Source: G942493375 sp942493375
GTDB taxonomy: Bacteria; Armatimonadota; UBA5829
Length of the DNA: 64,000 bases
Direction of reading: 5' to 3'
Assembly (NCBI GenBank): GCA_942493375.1
Contig: OW818698.1
Location: 4,960,001-5,024,000 of the forward strand
Shown piece by piece: positions 1 to 9,022 of the stretch. Position 1 is the stretch's first letter. The number at the start of each line of letters is the position of its first letter. The position numbers and the translations under genes were made by a program. The notes beneath the pieces were generated by a model, which saw nothing but the letters and a program-made list of their open reading frames with translations, did not search any database and was not told where the DNA came from.

Positions 1-456
1 TTTGAACCACTTCTCAGGACCTGCGATCTGATAGATGCTGGTTCCATTGCAGTAGAGTGCGGTGTTGATCTGGTAGATTGGAGTAATGCCGGTTTCTTTG
101 CAGAAATCCAGGAAGTCCCACAGGTTTGTAAACTTCTTCGGGTCACCTTCCGGATATCCTGCCGCTCCAATTACACTCCTCATAAGGTCTGCATTGTCTG
201 CAAGGTATTGGGTGATTGCCGGCGTTCCTCCCGGGAAACGAATGACACGAATATTCATTTCAGCAAGCAGTTTGCGGAATTCTACCCGCCTGGACTGCGG
301 ATTGGACTTTGGCAGTGTGCCGTAGTAGAGTCCGGCGAAATCATATTCTGCATTGGTTCCGGCGATAAGAGGCGAGATCACCTGGTCTTTCGCAAAGGTT
401 AAAATAGGTAGTGCCAGCAATAGTATTACCATTGCAATCAGACAAGCTCTCGCCAT
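1..456 (-). CDS. Secreted glycoside-hydrolase-like protein, N-terminal part (runs off left edge)
   Basis: The first 152 codons of a gene read leftwards and cut by the window edge. The start at 456 has a GGAG about 11 bases upstream. Residues 1-23 form a typical signal peptide (MARACLIAMVILLLALPIL, then TFAKD). The mature part begins like a clan GH-A TIM barrel: a beta strand carrying RFPGG near residue 75, as in GH51, GH39 and GH79 enzymes, then a helix-strand unit (WDFLDFCKETGITPIYQIN) whose final Asn after a strand is also typical. No catalytic acid is inside the window, so family and substrate remain open. It is probably an extracellular or periplasmic arabinofuranosidase- or glucuronidase-like enzyme. 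The next gene upstream on the same strand is the VOC protein, 144 bases away, with a palindromic repeat between them. Confidence 0.75.
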   Translation of the reverse strand, partial: MARACLIAMVILLLALPILTFAKDQVISPLIAGTNAEYDFAGLYYGTLPKSNPQSRRVEFRKLLAEMNIRVIRFPGGTPAITQYLADNADLMRSVIGAAGYPEGDPKKFTNLWDFLDFCKETGITPIYQINTALYCNGTSIYQIAGPEKWFK

Positions 457-481
457 ATTGTTTGCTCCAATTAATTGACCA

Positions 482-556
482 GCACGCATTATTCGTGATT
501 GACTTACTTTCGCCCCTACTGCCGGTCGAAAGTTGAGTTTGGTGAATAATGCGCGC
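482..556. repeat. GCGCATTATTC palindromic element, copy 1
   Basis: A 75-base element whose ends are inverted copies of each other (GCACGCATTATTCG at the left, GAATAATGCGCGC at the right), with a second inner pair CTTTCG/CGAAAG around the centre. A longer relative with the same ends and the same CTTTCGACCGGCATTAGGGG-type core lies at 33583-33682 in the opposite reading orientation. It sits between the VOC gene and the partial glycosidase gene, so it is in their shared intergenic space. No coding potential is evident. Confidence 0.8.
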
Positions 557-600
557 CAAAATTACACTCCCCATTATTCTATCGGAACTCTAGTCCATTG

Positions 601-957
601 TCACACTTTGGGTTTTTCATGCAGGGTGATCATATTCCCGTCCGGGTCGCTTATGAAAGCCATTCGGCATACTGCTGTTTCTACGACTTCTCCGAACTGC
701 TTTACACCTTTTGACTTAAGCTCATACAGGGCTTCTGCCAGGTTGGGGACGTTGAATGCGACCTGGGCTCCGCCGGTCTTTGTCATTCCCTCTATCCCTG
801 TCATTATGCTGAAAGTCTGTCCGGCGATATCGAACTCAGCAATCTGATCGTGCCAGTTTGATTCGACCTCAAGTCCCATCACCTGTGTGTAGAACTCAAC
901 ACCCTTCTGAAAATTACTTACCGGATAAACTACAAAATCAATCCCACGGATCTCCAT
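601..957 (-). CDS. VOC (glyoxalase/bleomycin-resistance/dioxygenase) family protein
   Basis: A 118-residue single-domain protein of the vicinal oxygen chelate superfamily. It shows the usual beta-alpha-beta-beta-beta order: strand IDFVVYPV, helix SNFQKGVEFYTQVMG, then the C-terminal FISDPDGNMITLHEK signature whose Glu is the usual metal ligand. The start at 957 is preferred over an upstream in-frame one because GGAG lies 9 bases before it. No signal peptide, so cytoplasmic. Family members isomerise glyoxal-type adducts, cleave or bind small aromatic or antibiotic molecules; the substrate cannot be read from sequence. It is transcribed away from the discoidin-domain gene at 1165. Confidence 0.85.
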   Translation of the reverse strand: MEIRGIDFVVYPVSNFQKGVEFYTQVMGLEVESNWHDQIAEFDIAGQTFSIMTGIEGMTKTGGAQVAFNVPNLAEALYELKSKGVKQFGEVVETAVCRMAFISDPDGNMITLHEKPKV

Positions 958-1164
958 AATAATCAGCTCCAAATTAGTGTTATTTTGATAGAGTTTTCCC
1001 ATACTCAGTAAAAGCTACACTTGAACTGGAAGCGAAATCATGAGCCTGTATTATAGTGGACAGGATGGTGTAATATAAAGTAAACTTTGCTCAATCAGGG
1101 ATATTTAGTAAAGCCTGGTTCATTTGTTTGGAATTGTGTTTTAGGAGATTGTAGGGTAGTAACG

Positions 1165-3573
1165 ATGTATAAAAAAACAGGACTTCTGATCTATCTGGTT
1201 TTGATGTTTGCGATGGTGTTGATTTCGGTTCCATGCGGAGCAGCATCCGAAGCTACATATACTTATAGCCTTGCGCCTACTTCGGGGCCGGATACTGGGA
1301 AGACCGTTGTTCCGTTAAAGAGTGGAGCACTCTCCGGCAGGAATGATTCGATTACAGTCTGGAACAATGGACAGAACGAACTGGTCGGTAAGACGATAAG
1401 CATTACCTTCGACCTCGGAAGTCTGCAGCCTGTAAGCAAGTTAAAAGCACGGTCTATTGTTCCGACCTGGAGTAACTTTTCCAATGCGACATTTTCGATC
1501 AGCAGTGACAATGCAAGTTGGACTACGATTGCTTCGAAACCGGGTTTTCCTGACTTTGAAAGAGATGGAGGGAAGATCAGGATCTGGGAGTTTGAGCCGG
1601 AGATGCAGACCAGCCTTGCGAGATATATCCGCTACGACATTGTTCCAAGCGGCTGGGTGCATCCGACCCTGAGTGATATCATTATTATTATCGAAGATAC
1701 TCCACTGGTTGCTCAGGCAAGGAAATCGGCATTGTCGGTGGTACACGGGTTTTATAAGCCTGATGTTTTGCCTCCGAACTCCCTGAATGGCTATTTCTAT
1801 GAAAAATGGAGAGATGGCAACCCTCTGTTTCCTGCTGATGCTGGACCAGGCGGGTTCATTAAAGTCCATCTATACAATGACAGTGACAATCCCTGGCTGG
1901 TGGATTCAATAACACTCAATGCCAAAAATAATGTGAGCGTAAAGGTCCAGGATGCGATTATCAAGCATTCAAACACAAAAGAGGGTGCTTTGAATGAGAA
2001 CGAGATATTCTACAGCAGCACCCACTTCGGACTCACAACGGGAAGTCCGGAAGCAGAGAGATTAACTGCTGTGGGAGATCCTGTATGGTTTAACATCGAA
2101 CCAAACCCGGTTCCTGCACACAGCCGTGCAGAAGTTACGGTAAGATGCCGCTTGGATCCGAAATCACTCTCATCGGTGACTGTTGCTGGATCAGGCAAAT
2201 CTGCAGATTTTACACCGACTGATGCATTCAATGGGCTCAAGATGAAGTCATACTCATTCTCCTATGATATGCGCAGACTTTACATTTATGTAGAGAGAAT
2301 CTCCGAGAGTGTGAAGCCGGTAGAAGTTATCCTGCTTGATGGTAAGGATGTCCGGGAGGGCATGTTTGCAATGCAGTCATCCTGGAATCCCGGAGGCGTG
2401 GCTGGTTATATAGTCAAGCTTCCTGAACCCCTCAAATTCGGCAGCTTCCACACACTGACTGTTATCTCCGGAGATGGCAAGGTTGATACTGCACAGATCA
2501 GAGCGAGAGACGCCTTCTTCCCGATCTGTATGTTTGGCCCACCTGTAGAGGAAGAGGTCTTCCTGAAAGATCTTGCCAGGAACTATTTTAACTCAGTGGC
2601 CTGGTGTGATCTTGCTGCAGATAAGGCTATACAGTATGGCCTCCGCACATTCTCCGGTGAGGTTGGGAATCCAGCAGTCTATGGTTCTTTCATTCAGGAT
2701 GAGCCTGATTGTGTTGATTACAGTTGTCCTGAACTTGATGGCTGGCAGAAGCTGGGGACATCCGGCCTTTTCTGCGCTCAGAAACGGCAGAGTATGCTGG
2801 CAGCCAACCCGACAGCGCTCCAGATGCTCAATATGGACTCTACATATAAGCCATTAAACTGGATGTGTTACGCTCAGTTGGGGGATATCATAGCGCACGA
2901 TCCTTATTATGCAGGAAATGTAAAGGACGGCAAAGATCCGATGATGGTCTATGCTGACATGAAGATACTCGGTGACAACGCTCAGCCCAAACCTACCTTC
3001 ACACTGCTGTATGCATGTGCGGATAAGAACTTTGGGTTCCAGAGGTTTATAACATTTGAGGAACTTGAGCTTCAGAACGCTTACGCGCTTGCTGCCGGGG
3101 TCAAGGGGATCAGTTACTGGTGGTATAGAGATGCTCCGACAGTAGCGAATAATCCAGCACTTATGCGAGCGATGGGAAGAGTGAATGCCAGGGTCCGGCA
3201 GGTTTCTGAGTTCGCTGCTAATGGAATTGCAACTGACTGGGCTAAAGCTGAGCTCAAGGGAACTCCTAAGCAGCATCCGATTGCATCCGGTCCAGTGCGG
3301 GTGTGGTGTAAAACTGTCTGGTCACCGGATGGCATGATAGTTTTTGTCTGTAACAATGAGTATATCTCGAATGAGAAGGGATTTACTTACAAACCTATTA
3401 AGAACGTGCCGGTGGTTGTCACTATGCCTGACGCATGGCAGAAGAAAGTTACGATCTATGAGGTCAGCGACACCGGAACCAGCGAACCGCGTACACTGGA
3501 AGTGAAGAATGGACAGGTGAGGTTCAATATCGATTCGGTCAAGGTCAGTCGGTGGTATGTGATAAAGCCGTAG
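1165..3573 (+). CDS. Secreted discoidin-like plus TIM-barrel protein with DEP motif
   Basis: An 802-residue exported protein. The start at 1165 is chosen because the hydrophobic signal peptide (residues 6-27, ending ISVPCGAA) follows directly; a longer in-frame extension has no such logic. Residues about 30-160 resemble an F5/8 type C (discoidin) carbohydrate-binding sandwich (FDLGSLQPVSKLKA, RYIRYDIVPSGW). Residues about 185-450 are further beta-rich modules. From about residue 460 a TIM-barrel-like region follows, with an adjacent Asp-Glu pair at about D512-E513 (SFIQDEPD) and the strand GVKGISYWWYRD. Adjacent Asp-Glu pairs are catalytic in GH123 and related DUF4091 enzymes, so a glycosidase role is plausible but unproven. 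It is followed by a strong hairpin repeat and then by giant enzyme P1 in the same direction. Confidence 0.7.
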   Translation: MYKKTGLLIYLVLMFAMVLISVPCGAASEATYTYSLAPTSGPDTGKTVVPLKSGALSGRNDSITVWNNGQNELVGKTISITFDLGSLQPVSKLKARSIVPTWSNFSNATFSISSDNASWTTIASKPGFPDFERDGGKIRIWEFEPEMQTSLARYIRYDIVPSGWVHPTLSDIIIIIEDTPLVAQARKSALSVVHGFYKPDVLPPNSLNGYFYEKWRDGNPLFPADAGPGGFIKVHLYNDSDNPWLVDSITLNAKNNVSVKVQDAIIKHSNTKEGALNENEIFYSSTHFGLTTGSPEAERLTAVGDPVWFNIEPNPVPAHSRAEVTVRCRLDPKSLSSVTVAGSGKSADFTPTDAFNGLKMKSYSFSYDMRRLYIYVERISESVKPVEVILLDGKDVREGMFAMQSSWNPGGVAGYIVKLPEPLKFGSFHTLTVISGDGKVDTAQIRARDAFFPICMFGPPVEEEVFLKDLARNYFNSVAWCDLAADKAIQYGLRTFSGEVGNPAVYGSFIQDEPDCVDYSCPELDGWQKLGTSGLFCAQKRQSMLAANPTALQMLNMDSTYKPLNWMCYAQLGDIIAHDPYYAGNVKDGKDPMMVYADMKILGDNAQPKPTFTLLYACADKNFGFQRFITFEELELQNAYALAAGVKGISYWWYRDAPTVANNPALMRAMGRVNARVRQVSEFAANGIATDWAKAELKGTPKQHPIASGPVRVWCKTVWSPDGMIVFVCNNEYISNEKGFTYKPIKNVPVVVTMPDAWQKKVTIYEVSDTGTSEPRTLEVKNGQVRFNIDSVKVSRWYVIKP

Positions 3574-3611
3574 GACTTGAAAGTGGTAAGAGTTCCGTAA
3601 CATGGGAACAC

Positions 3612-3681
3612 TGTCATCCTGAGGAACGAAGGATCTGCTTTTTCCGGATGGAAAGCAGATCCTTCGTTCCTCAGGATGACA
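3612..3681. repeat. GTCATCCTGAGG hairpin element, copy 1 (long form 3585-3706)
   Basis: A near-perfect inverted repeat: arm GTCATCCTGAGGAACGAAGG continuing into ATCTGCTTT, about 10 loop bases, then the exact complement. Outside the hairpin, bases 3585-3611 and 3682-3706 match the flanks of copies 2, 3 and 4, so the whole element is about 120 bases. It lies between two genes of the same direction. Too strong and too conserved to be only a terminator. Confidence 0.95.
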
Positions 3682-3784
3682 TATTCCGGCAACTCTGAAC
3701 TTTACTGAAGATGCACTATCGTTAATCAAGTGGTAAAATAGTAGTGTGTTCGTGCACACAGTTGATATAACGGAGGAATTATAT

Positions 3785-6700
3785 ATGTACAAGTGGATAT
3801 TATTTGTGTTATTGATTCTTGCTCTGAGCGCTGGTTGCTTGTTAAGTACCGGTGCAGTGGCGCAGGACCTTAAATACTCGGTTGTTGAATGGCCTGAACG
3901 AGGGTTTGGCAACCACAGAGCTGTTGTGAAAGTCAGCGCTCCTGCTGATGTTGTCAGGGCACATATTGAATGGCGCAGGCGGGACTCTAATCCTGAAAAG
4001 AAAGCAGTGCTGGTATACGACTCGACAGGCAAGCAGATAACCAATGCTGTTGCTCTTGCAGTGAACCGGGAATATGGAGAGATCGTATTCCAGCCATCTT
4101 CCGGAGCCGGGGAATATTATATATATTACCTGCCTTATAATCCCGGAACTGCCAATTTCGATGATCCAGGCACTTATTTCGAACCCAAGGCTACAGCGGA
4201 TCGGTTATGGCTCGCTACTAACGGGCTTCTCCCGGAACAGATCCTTGAGAGTGGATGGAAGAATATTCCGGCAGTTGAAGTAGCCGGAATCCAGGCCCGC
4301 ACAGAGTTCGACCGCATGGACCCTATGGAAGTGATTGCTACTCCAGAAGAAGTCAGCGGACTTATTGCCAAAGCTACCAGCAAACCCTACATGCTTTTTC
4401 CTGAAGACAGGAAATACCCCATACGGATGATCGACGATATCCCTCTGAAGTGGATCCGTTCCGGTCCATCGGATGCTTTCACAGGAACTGCACAGCCCAA
4501 TGAGTATTATGTGTTCCAGATTGGTGTGTATGCTGCCAAGAAGCGTATAGACAACCTGAGTCTGGGGTTCACCGGGCTGAAGTCTGCTTCAGGTAAAGTC
4601 ATTCCAGGTTCCGAGTTCCACTGCATCAATATGGGTGGTAATGACTGGCTGGGCAAGCCTTTCACGAAGATTTTCGATGTAGGAAAAGGCGCTGTCAGGG
4701 CTCTGTGGATAGGTGTTATGATTCCTAAGGATGCCTCGGGTGCGTTCACTGGAAGCGTAAAAGTTACTCCCAAGGGTATGCCGGCGACTGTTGTTAAGCT
4801 CAACATCAAGGTCGAAGGCGCCCAGCTGGCAGATCATGGTGAGAGTGAATTATGGAAAATGGCGAGGCTTCGATGGCTGGACTCAAAGCTGGGTCTGGAT
4901 GACAGCATCGTTCCTCCATATACTCCAGTCAAACTCAATGGCAATACGGTTTCCATGCTGGGCAGGAAGATCAAATTCGGACCAATGGGACTGCCGGTAA
5001 GCATTGTTGCGGGTAAGGAAGTCCTGGCTAAGCCTATTAGTTTCGATGTTATTACCGGATCAGGTGTTACCAAGTTCACCGCTGGACCGAGTAAAGTGAC
5101 TAAGCATGCTGAGGGAGTAGTCGTCCGTGAGACTACGTCCACCAGTCCAAACTTTAATCTGGCAACATCCACCAAGACCGAGTTCGACGGAACGGTGTTT
5201 GTTAAGCTGTTGCTTAAGGCTAAGAAGAATACTTCGGTCAGTGATATACGCCTGCAGCTACCGGTTGAATATGATTCTGCCAAGTATATGGTTGGTTTCA
5301 GCAAGCGGGGCGGGTTCAGACCGGTTGAGTGGAAATGGAAATGGGACATTGGCAGGCCTGACAACATGGTCTGGCTGGGAGACTGGAACGCTGGTGTCCA
5401 GTTCAAACTGATGACCGATAAAGACCTTTGGCAGATATCTAACCTTAAGGATTCCGGACTTCCCAAAGGCTGGTCCAATGGTGGTAAGGGTGGCTGTGAT
5501 GTAACCGAAAAACAGGACTATGTGCTGGTGAATGCATACTCCGGCAGCCGCACGATTAAGGCCGGAGAGACTGTCGAATACCGTTTCCGGCTTATGGTTA
5601 CTCCTTTGAAACCATTGGGTGACAGGCACTGGAACCTGCGGTATGGGTCTCCTGAATACGGCGGGAACGTAATGCACGTTCACCATGCAAGTGCTGAGAA
5701 CCCATTTATCAACTATCCGTTTATATTCGCCAAAGAGTTTGCTAATCTTGTGAAATCTGCTCAGACTGCTGCCAGTGCTCAGAGTGTTGGTAAAGCTTCA
5801 TACAAAGCTGAAGGCAACATCAATTCCAGGCAGGGAGCAGCTCATGTCTGGGTGCAGGTAAACTTTGATCCTGCTACATCTCACAACCAGAACCTGTTCA
5901 GCGTGGACTATCCAAACAGCGACCAGCTTGGGTTCTATTGGAACAGAGATGACAAGGGGATGAGAGCCTATCTGCGGTTGGGTGATCCATCGAAGAATAT
6001 CTATCCTGTCTTATTTGTCAGCAACTCCCCGGAATGGAAACAGGGCGAGAAGCACCTGGTGTCGGTTACCTGGGGAGACAGGATCCGCATATTTGTCGAT
6101 GGCGAGTTCAAAACTCAGTCGGGTGATTATCCCGGAATCCTGGATACTCCTCTGACAAATGCGGAGATTACCTTAAGTGGTCTCGGATTTGGCATAGATG
6201 CGCTTAAGATTACATCTACTCAATACAATGGTGGAGCTGTTGCTCAGAGTGTGGATGCAGATACTCTTCTGCTGGACACATTCAGTAAGTGGCAGGGAAC
6301 GGATAAGTCGGTTCCGGAGAAAATAACTTCCGGCAGTTATGGACAGTTTGAAGGGATAATAAACAAGAGTTCAGATACCGCCAAGACCCGGGTAGCATTC
6401 GGGTATGTTCCAAAAAAGATGGGTGTGAATATTTACTACACCGTCCGTGAACTCAGCAACTATGTTGTGGAAATGTGGCCTCTTCGCAGCCTCGGAGATG
6501 AGATATTCACAACCGGGGATGTTATGCTCTATACCGACAAGGGTGCTGTTATGAGCACTGCAGGCGGTGGTTATCCGTGGCTCAAGGAACACCTGGTAAC
6601 AGGATATGTGCCGGGTTGGAGGCAGCCTCTCTGGAGTGGAATGCACGATGCTGCAATAGGCACCCAGGGACTCTCCCGCTGGCACAATTATTATGTTGAG

Positions 6701-7420
6701 GGTATGCAGTGGTTGATGAAAAATACCGGTCTGGACGGGCTTTATCTGGACGGAATCGGATACGACCGGGAGATCATGAAGCGTATCGTCAAAGTTATGA
6801 ACCGGAATAACCCGGAGTATCGGACCAACTTCCATGCCGGTAACGACTACGATTATATGGAACGCAAGATCAGTCCGGTCAACGAGTATCTGGAACACTT
6901 CCCCTACATTACCAACCTCTGGATTGGGGAGATGTATGACTATGAGAGTAAGCCTGATTATTGGTTTGTAGAAATCTCCGGTATCCCGTTTGGCCTGACC
7001 AGTGAGATGCTCAACTACGAAAACGGCGGAAACGCTTACAGGGGAATGCTTTACGGTATGACCGGAAGGCAGCATGCCTCGGTATCGGCAATGTGGAAGC
7101 TCTGGGACCAGTTCGGTATTCAGAATGCCGAGTGGCTGGGATATTGGGATCCTAAGTGTCCAGTAAAAACAGACAATCCGGATATATTGGCAACAGTCTA
7201 CAAAAGAGCGGGTAAGACCCTTATTTCGATTGCCAGCTGGGCAGCCCAGAAAGCTGACGTAAAACTGGAAATCGATTGGAAAGCCCTAGGACTGGACCCG
7301 GCAAAGTGTAAAATGTATGCACCGTACGTTGCCAGATTCCAGGAAGCAACTGACTTCAAAATCGGCGGAACGATACCGGTGGAGCCTGGAAAGGGTTGGC
7401 TGGTAGTTGTTGAGGAATAG
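3785..7420 (+). CDS. Giant secreted glycoside-hydrolase-like protein P1 (LamG-containing)
   Basis: A 1,211-residue exported protein. The start at 3785 follows GGAGG by 8 bases and gives a clean signal peptide (YKWILFVLLILALSAGC ... TGAVAQ). It is a paralogue of the proteins at 23808 and 47999. Shared core: a beta-supersandwich (about 370-670) containing TEFDGTVFVKLLLK and WLGDWNAGVQFKLMTDKDLW, a TIM-barrel-like region (about 815-1130, DGLYLDGIGYDRE, ITNLWIGEMYDYE), and a final beta-sandwich with LEIDWKALGLDPAKCK. Between the sandwich and barrel sits a LamG/concanavalin-like domain (about 677-805, FVDGEFKTQSG). It lacks the N-terminal CBM9 module of its two paralogues. The core looks to me like the DUF6067/GH123-like group; the catalytic residues are not assigned. 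The stop codon is the first three bases of the tandem repeat that follows. Confidence 0.75.
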   Translation: MYKWILFVLLILALSAGCLLSTGAVAQDLKYSVVEWPERGFGNHRAVVKVSAPADVVRAHIEWRRRDSNPEKKAVLVYDSTGKQITNAVALAVNREYGEIVFQPSSGAGEYYIYYLPYNPGTANFDDPGTYFEPKATADRLWLATNGLLPEQILESGWKNIPAVEVAGIQARTEFDRMDPMEVIATPEEVSGLIAKATSKPYMLFPEDRKYPIRMIDDIPLKWIRSGPSDAFTGTAQPNEYYVFQIGVYAAKKRIDNLSLGFTGLKSASGKVIPGSEFHCINMGGNDWLGKPFTKIFDVGKGAVRALWIGVMIPKDASGAFTGSVKVTPKGMPATVVKLNIKVEGAQLADHGESELWKMARLRWLDSKLGLDDSIVPPYTPVKLNGNTVSMLGRKIKFGPMGLPVSIVAGKEVLAKPISFDVITGSGVTKFTAGPSKVTKHAEGVVVRETTSTSPNFNLATSTKTEFDGTVFVKLLLKAKKNTSVSDIRLQLPVEYDSAKYMVGFSKRGGFRPVEWKWKWDIGRPDNMVWLGDWNAGVQFKLMTDKDLWQISNLKDSGLPKGWSNGGKGGCDVTEKQDYVLVNAYSGSRTIKAGETVEYRFRLMVTPLKPLGDRHWNLRYGSPEYGGNVMHVHHASAENPFINYPFIFAKEFANLVKSAQTAASAQSVGKASYKAEGNINSRQGAAHVWVQVNFDPATSHNQNLFSVDYPNSDQLGFYWNRDDKGMRAYLRLGDPSKNIYPVLFVSNSPEWKQGEKHLVSVTWGDRIRIFVDGEFKTQSGDYPGILDTPLTNAEITLSGLGFGIDALKITSTQYNGGAVAQSVDADTLLLDTFSKWQGTDKSVPEKITSGSYGQFEGIINKSSDTAKTRVAFGYVPKKMGVNIYYTVRELSNYVVEMWPLRSLGDEIFTTGDVMLYTDKGAVMSTAGGGYPWLKEHLVTGYVPGWRQPLWSGMHDAAIGTQGLSRWHNYYVEGMQWLMKNTGLDGLYLDGIGYDREIMKRIVKVMNRNNPEYRTNFHAGNDYDYMERKISPVNEYLEHFPYITNLWIGEMYDYESKPDYWFVEISGIPFGLTSEMLNYENGGNAYRGMLYGMTGRQHASVSAMWKLWDQFGIQNAEWLGYWDPKCPVKTDNPDILATVYKRAGKTLISIASWAAQKADVKLEIDWKALGLDPAKCKMYAPYVARFQEATDFKIGGTIPVEPGKGWLVVVEE

Positions 7421-7522
7421 GCTTTAGGCTTTAGACTTTAGGAGTCAGGAGTCAGGAGTCAGGAGACAGAAGTCAGAAGACAGAAGTCAGAAGACAGAAG
7501 TCAGAAGACAGAAGACAGAAGA
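7416..7522 (+). repeat. TAGGCTTTAGG-family tandem repeat, copy 1
   Basis: The unit starts inside the preceding gene's end: the TAG stop at 7418-7420 opens TAGGCTTTAGGCTTTAGACT, then TTAGGAGTCAGGAGTC steps and a run of a GACAGAAGTCAGAA motif with about 14-base period. It is read in the sense direction of the upstream gene. Relatives are at 8855-8890 and, on the other strand, 59812-59850. Confidence 0.9.
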
Positions 7523-7591
7523 TGTTCGCTCTGGTGCGATTAGCAATCGCACCAGGACAGAATTGGCGTTATTTTTTGGAGATTATTCGAT

Positions 7592-8848
7592 ATGCGTATA
7601 TGTTATTTTATAAGATTGCTTTTGGTTGTATTGATAGGATTGTTGAGCGTGGTTGGTTATGCGGATCAGCCACGGTTGCCTTATTTGGCGGTGCCTGTTA
7701 TTTCCAGTGCTCCTGTTATTGATGGGCATATGAATGATTCGGAGTGGACGGGGGCTTCGGGGGTGTCGGGGCTTCTGCGATATGGGAATGACCGGCTCTC
7801 GAATAACAAGACTGATATTCGCGTCTGTTATGATTCAAGCGCTATGTATATTGCCTGGAGACGGTATCAGACCAGGATCGCTAAGAGTGAAGCTACTGCA
7901 AGAGATGGGGCATTGTGGGCGGATGATGCAGTAGAGTTATTTATTCAACCCAAACAGGGAGTAGGACCATACTACCAGTTTATTGGCAACGCTGCTGGTG
8001 TTTTCTGGGATAGCCAGGGGCCTGATGGCAAATGGAACGGCGAGTGGACCTATGCTGCCTTGGTGACGACATCCTACTGGGAAGCTGAACTCAGAGTTCC
8101 CTGGAGCAATTTTGGTGGCGGAGTTCCTTCAGTGGGGACAGTTTTGGGATTCAACTTCTGCACCGATGTCCAGGACCAGCCTCCTTCTTCTGATACCTGG
8201 GCACCTTTGGGAACGTCTTCATTCCATGAGGCTTCCAAATATGGCAGTCTGGTGATCAGTGGAAGTTGCCCGGTAGTCCGGCTGGGAACTCCTGCAGAGT
8301 CTGGTTCGGCAAGTATTGGAGCAGTAATCGACTTGACCAATAAGTCTGCGGAGAGTAAAACACTGCGTGCGGTTGTTGAAATAACCAGAGCAGGGAAACC
8401 TTTCGATAGCACTGACCAGACCTATGAGCTGGCTCCCGGTGCAACGAAGAATATAAACGAAATGAAACCCAGAGAGCACGGAGATTATGATATCAAAGTG
8501 CTGGTTTCAGATAAGTCCAAGCCAATTGAGCAGCCTCTGGCAGGCAGGAGCATATTTATCGCGATAACCAAACCCCCGACGGTGACTATTGATAAAGTCC
8601 ATCATATGCTGATTGCAGATCTGGATGTGCGCGGCATGGGTGAACTTGAGGGTGCAAAGTTATATGCGGTTCTCTCTTCCGGTTACCGGGAATTGGCGGG
8701 TCAGACTTATACCTTGACAGCCAAATCCGAATCCGCCAGGATCACCCTGGACCTGACCCGGATCAAACCAGGCCCTCATACCATCGACATCATCATTTAC
8801 AGCGGCCCAAAACGCCTGCTGGAGCATAAGCAGGCGGTTGAGTTATGA
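7592..8848 (+). CDS. Secreted CBM9-domain protein
   Basis: A 418-residue exported protein; the start at 7592 has GGAG about 11 bases upstream and begins a signal peptide (YFIRLLLVVLIGLLSVVGYAD). Residues about 30-215 form a family 9 carbohydrate-binding module (DOMON-like sandwich): PVIDGHMNDSEW at its start, then DDAVELFI and the terminal AELRVPWSNFGG. The rest, about 220-418, is two Ig-like beta-sandwiches with no catalytic signature. CBM9 modules bind reducing ends of glycans. The same module begins the giant proteins at 23808 and 47999, so this looks like a stand-alone binding partner of that enzyme class. A TAGGCTT-family repeat starts 6 bases after the stop. Confidence 0.85.
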   Translation: MRICYFIRLLLVVLIGLLSVVGYADQPRLPYLAVPVISSAPVIDGHMNDSEWTGASGVSGLLRYGNDRLSNNKTDIRVCYDSSAMYIAWRRYQTRIAKSEATARDGALWADDAVELFIQPKQGVGPYYQFIGNAAGVFWDSQGPDGKWNGEWTYAALVTTSYWEAELRVPWSNFGGGVPSVGTVLGFNFCTDVQDQPPSSDTWAPLGTSSFHEASKYGSLVISGSCPVVRLGTPAESGSASIGAVIDLTNKSAESKTLRAVVEITRAGKPFDSTDQTYELAPGATKNINEMKPREHGDYDIKVLVSDKSKPIEQPLAGRSIFIAITKPPTVTIDKVHHMLIADLDVRGMGELEGAKLYAVLSSGYRELAGQTYTLTAKSESARITLDLTRIKPGPHTIDIIIYSGPKRLLEHKQAVEL

Positions 8849-8854
8849 GAAGGG

Positions 8855-8890
8855 ATAGGCTTTAGGCTTCAGGGGGGAAGACTTTAGTAG
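8855..8890 (+). repeat. TAGGCTTTAGG-family repeat, copy 2 (short)
   Basis: ATAGGCTTTAGGCTTCAGG begins 6 bases after the TGA stop of the CBM9 gene and runs in the same direction, followed by a degenerate GGGAAGACTTTAGTAGGG. It is clearly the same family as 7416-7522 but lacks the long GACAGAAG array. Confidence 0.75.
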
Positions 8891-9022
8891 GGAATGGGCG
8901 GCGCTCTGAGAGATGGGTTTTGTAATGTAAAATCCATGTTTTGTGTAACTTTTAGACTGCATGTCTCGTTATGAATTAATATGTGACTGACTAAATGTGG
9001 ACTTATTCCAGGAGAGACCCAT

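Noticed and set aside
3322..4044. Long open frame on the minus strand with a CHPEERRICF phrase
   Set aside because: It is the reverse reading of the hairpin element plus parts of two genes. The same phrase appears wherever the hairpin is translated and marks false ORFs.
6371..7075. 234-codon open frame opposite P1
   Set aside because: Shadow of the P1 gene in another frame; no SD, no domain.
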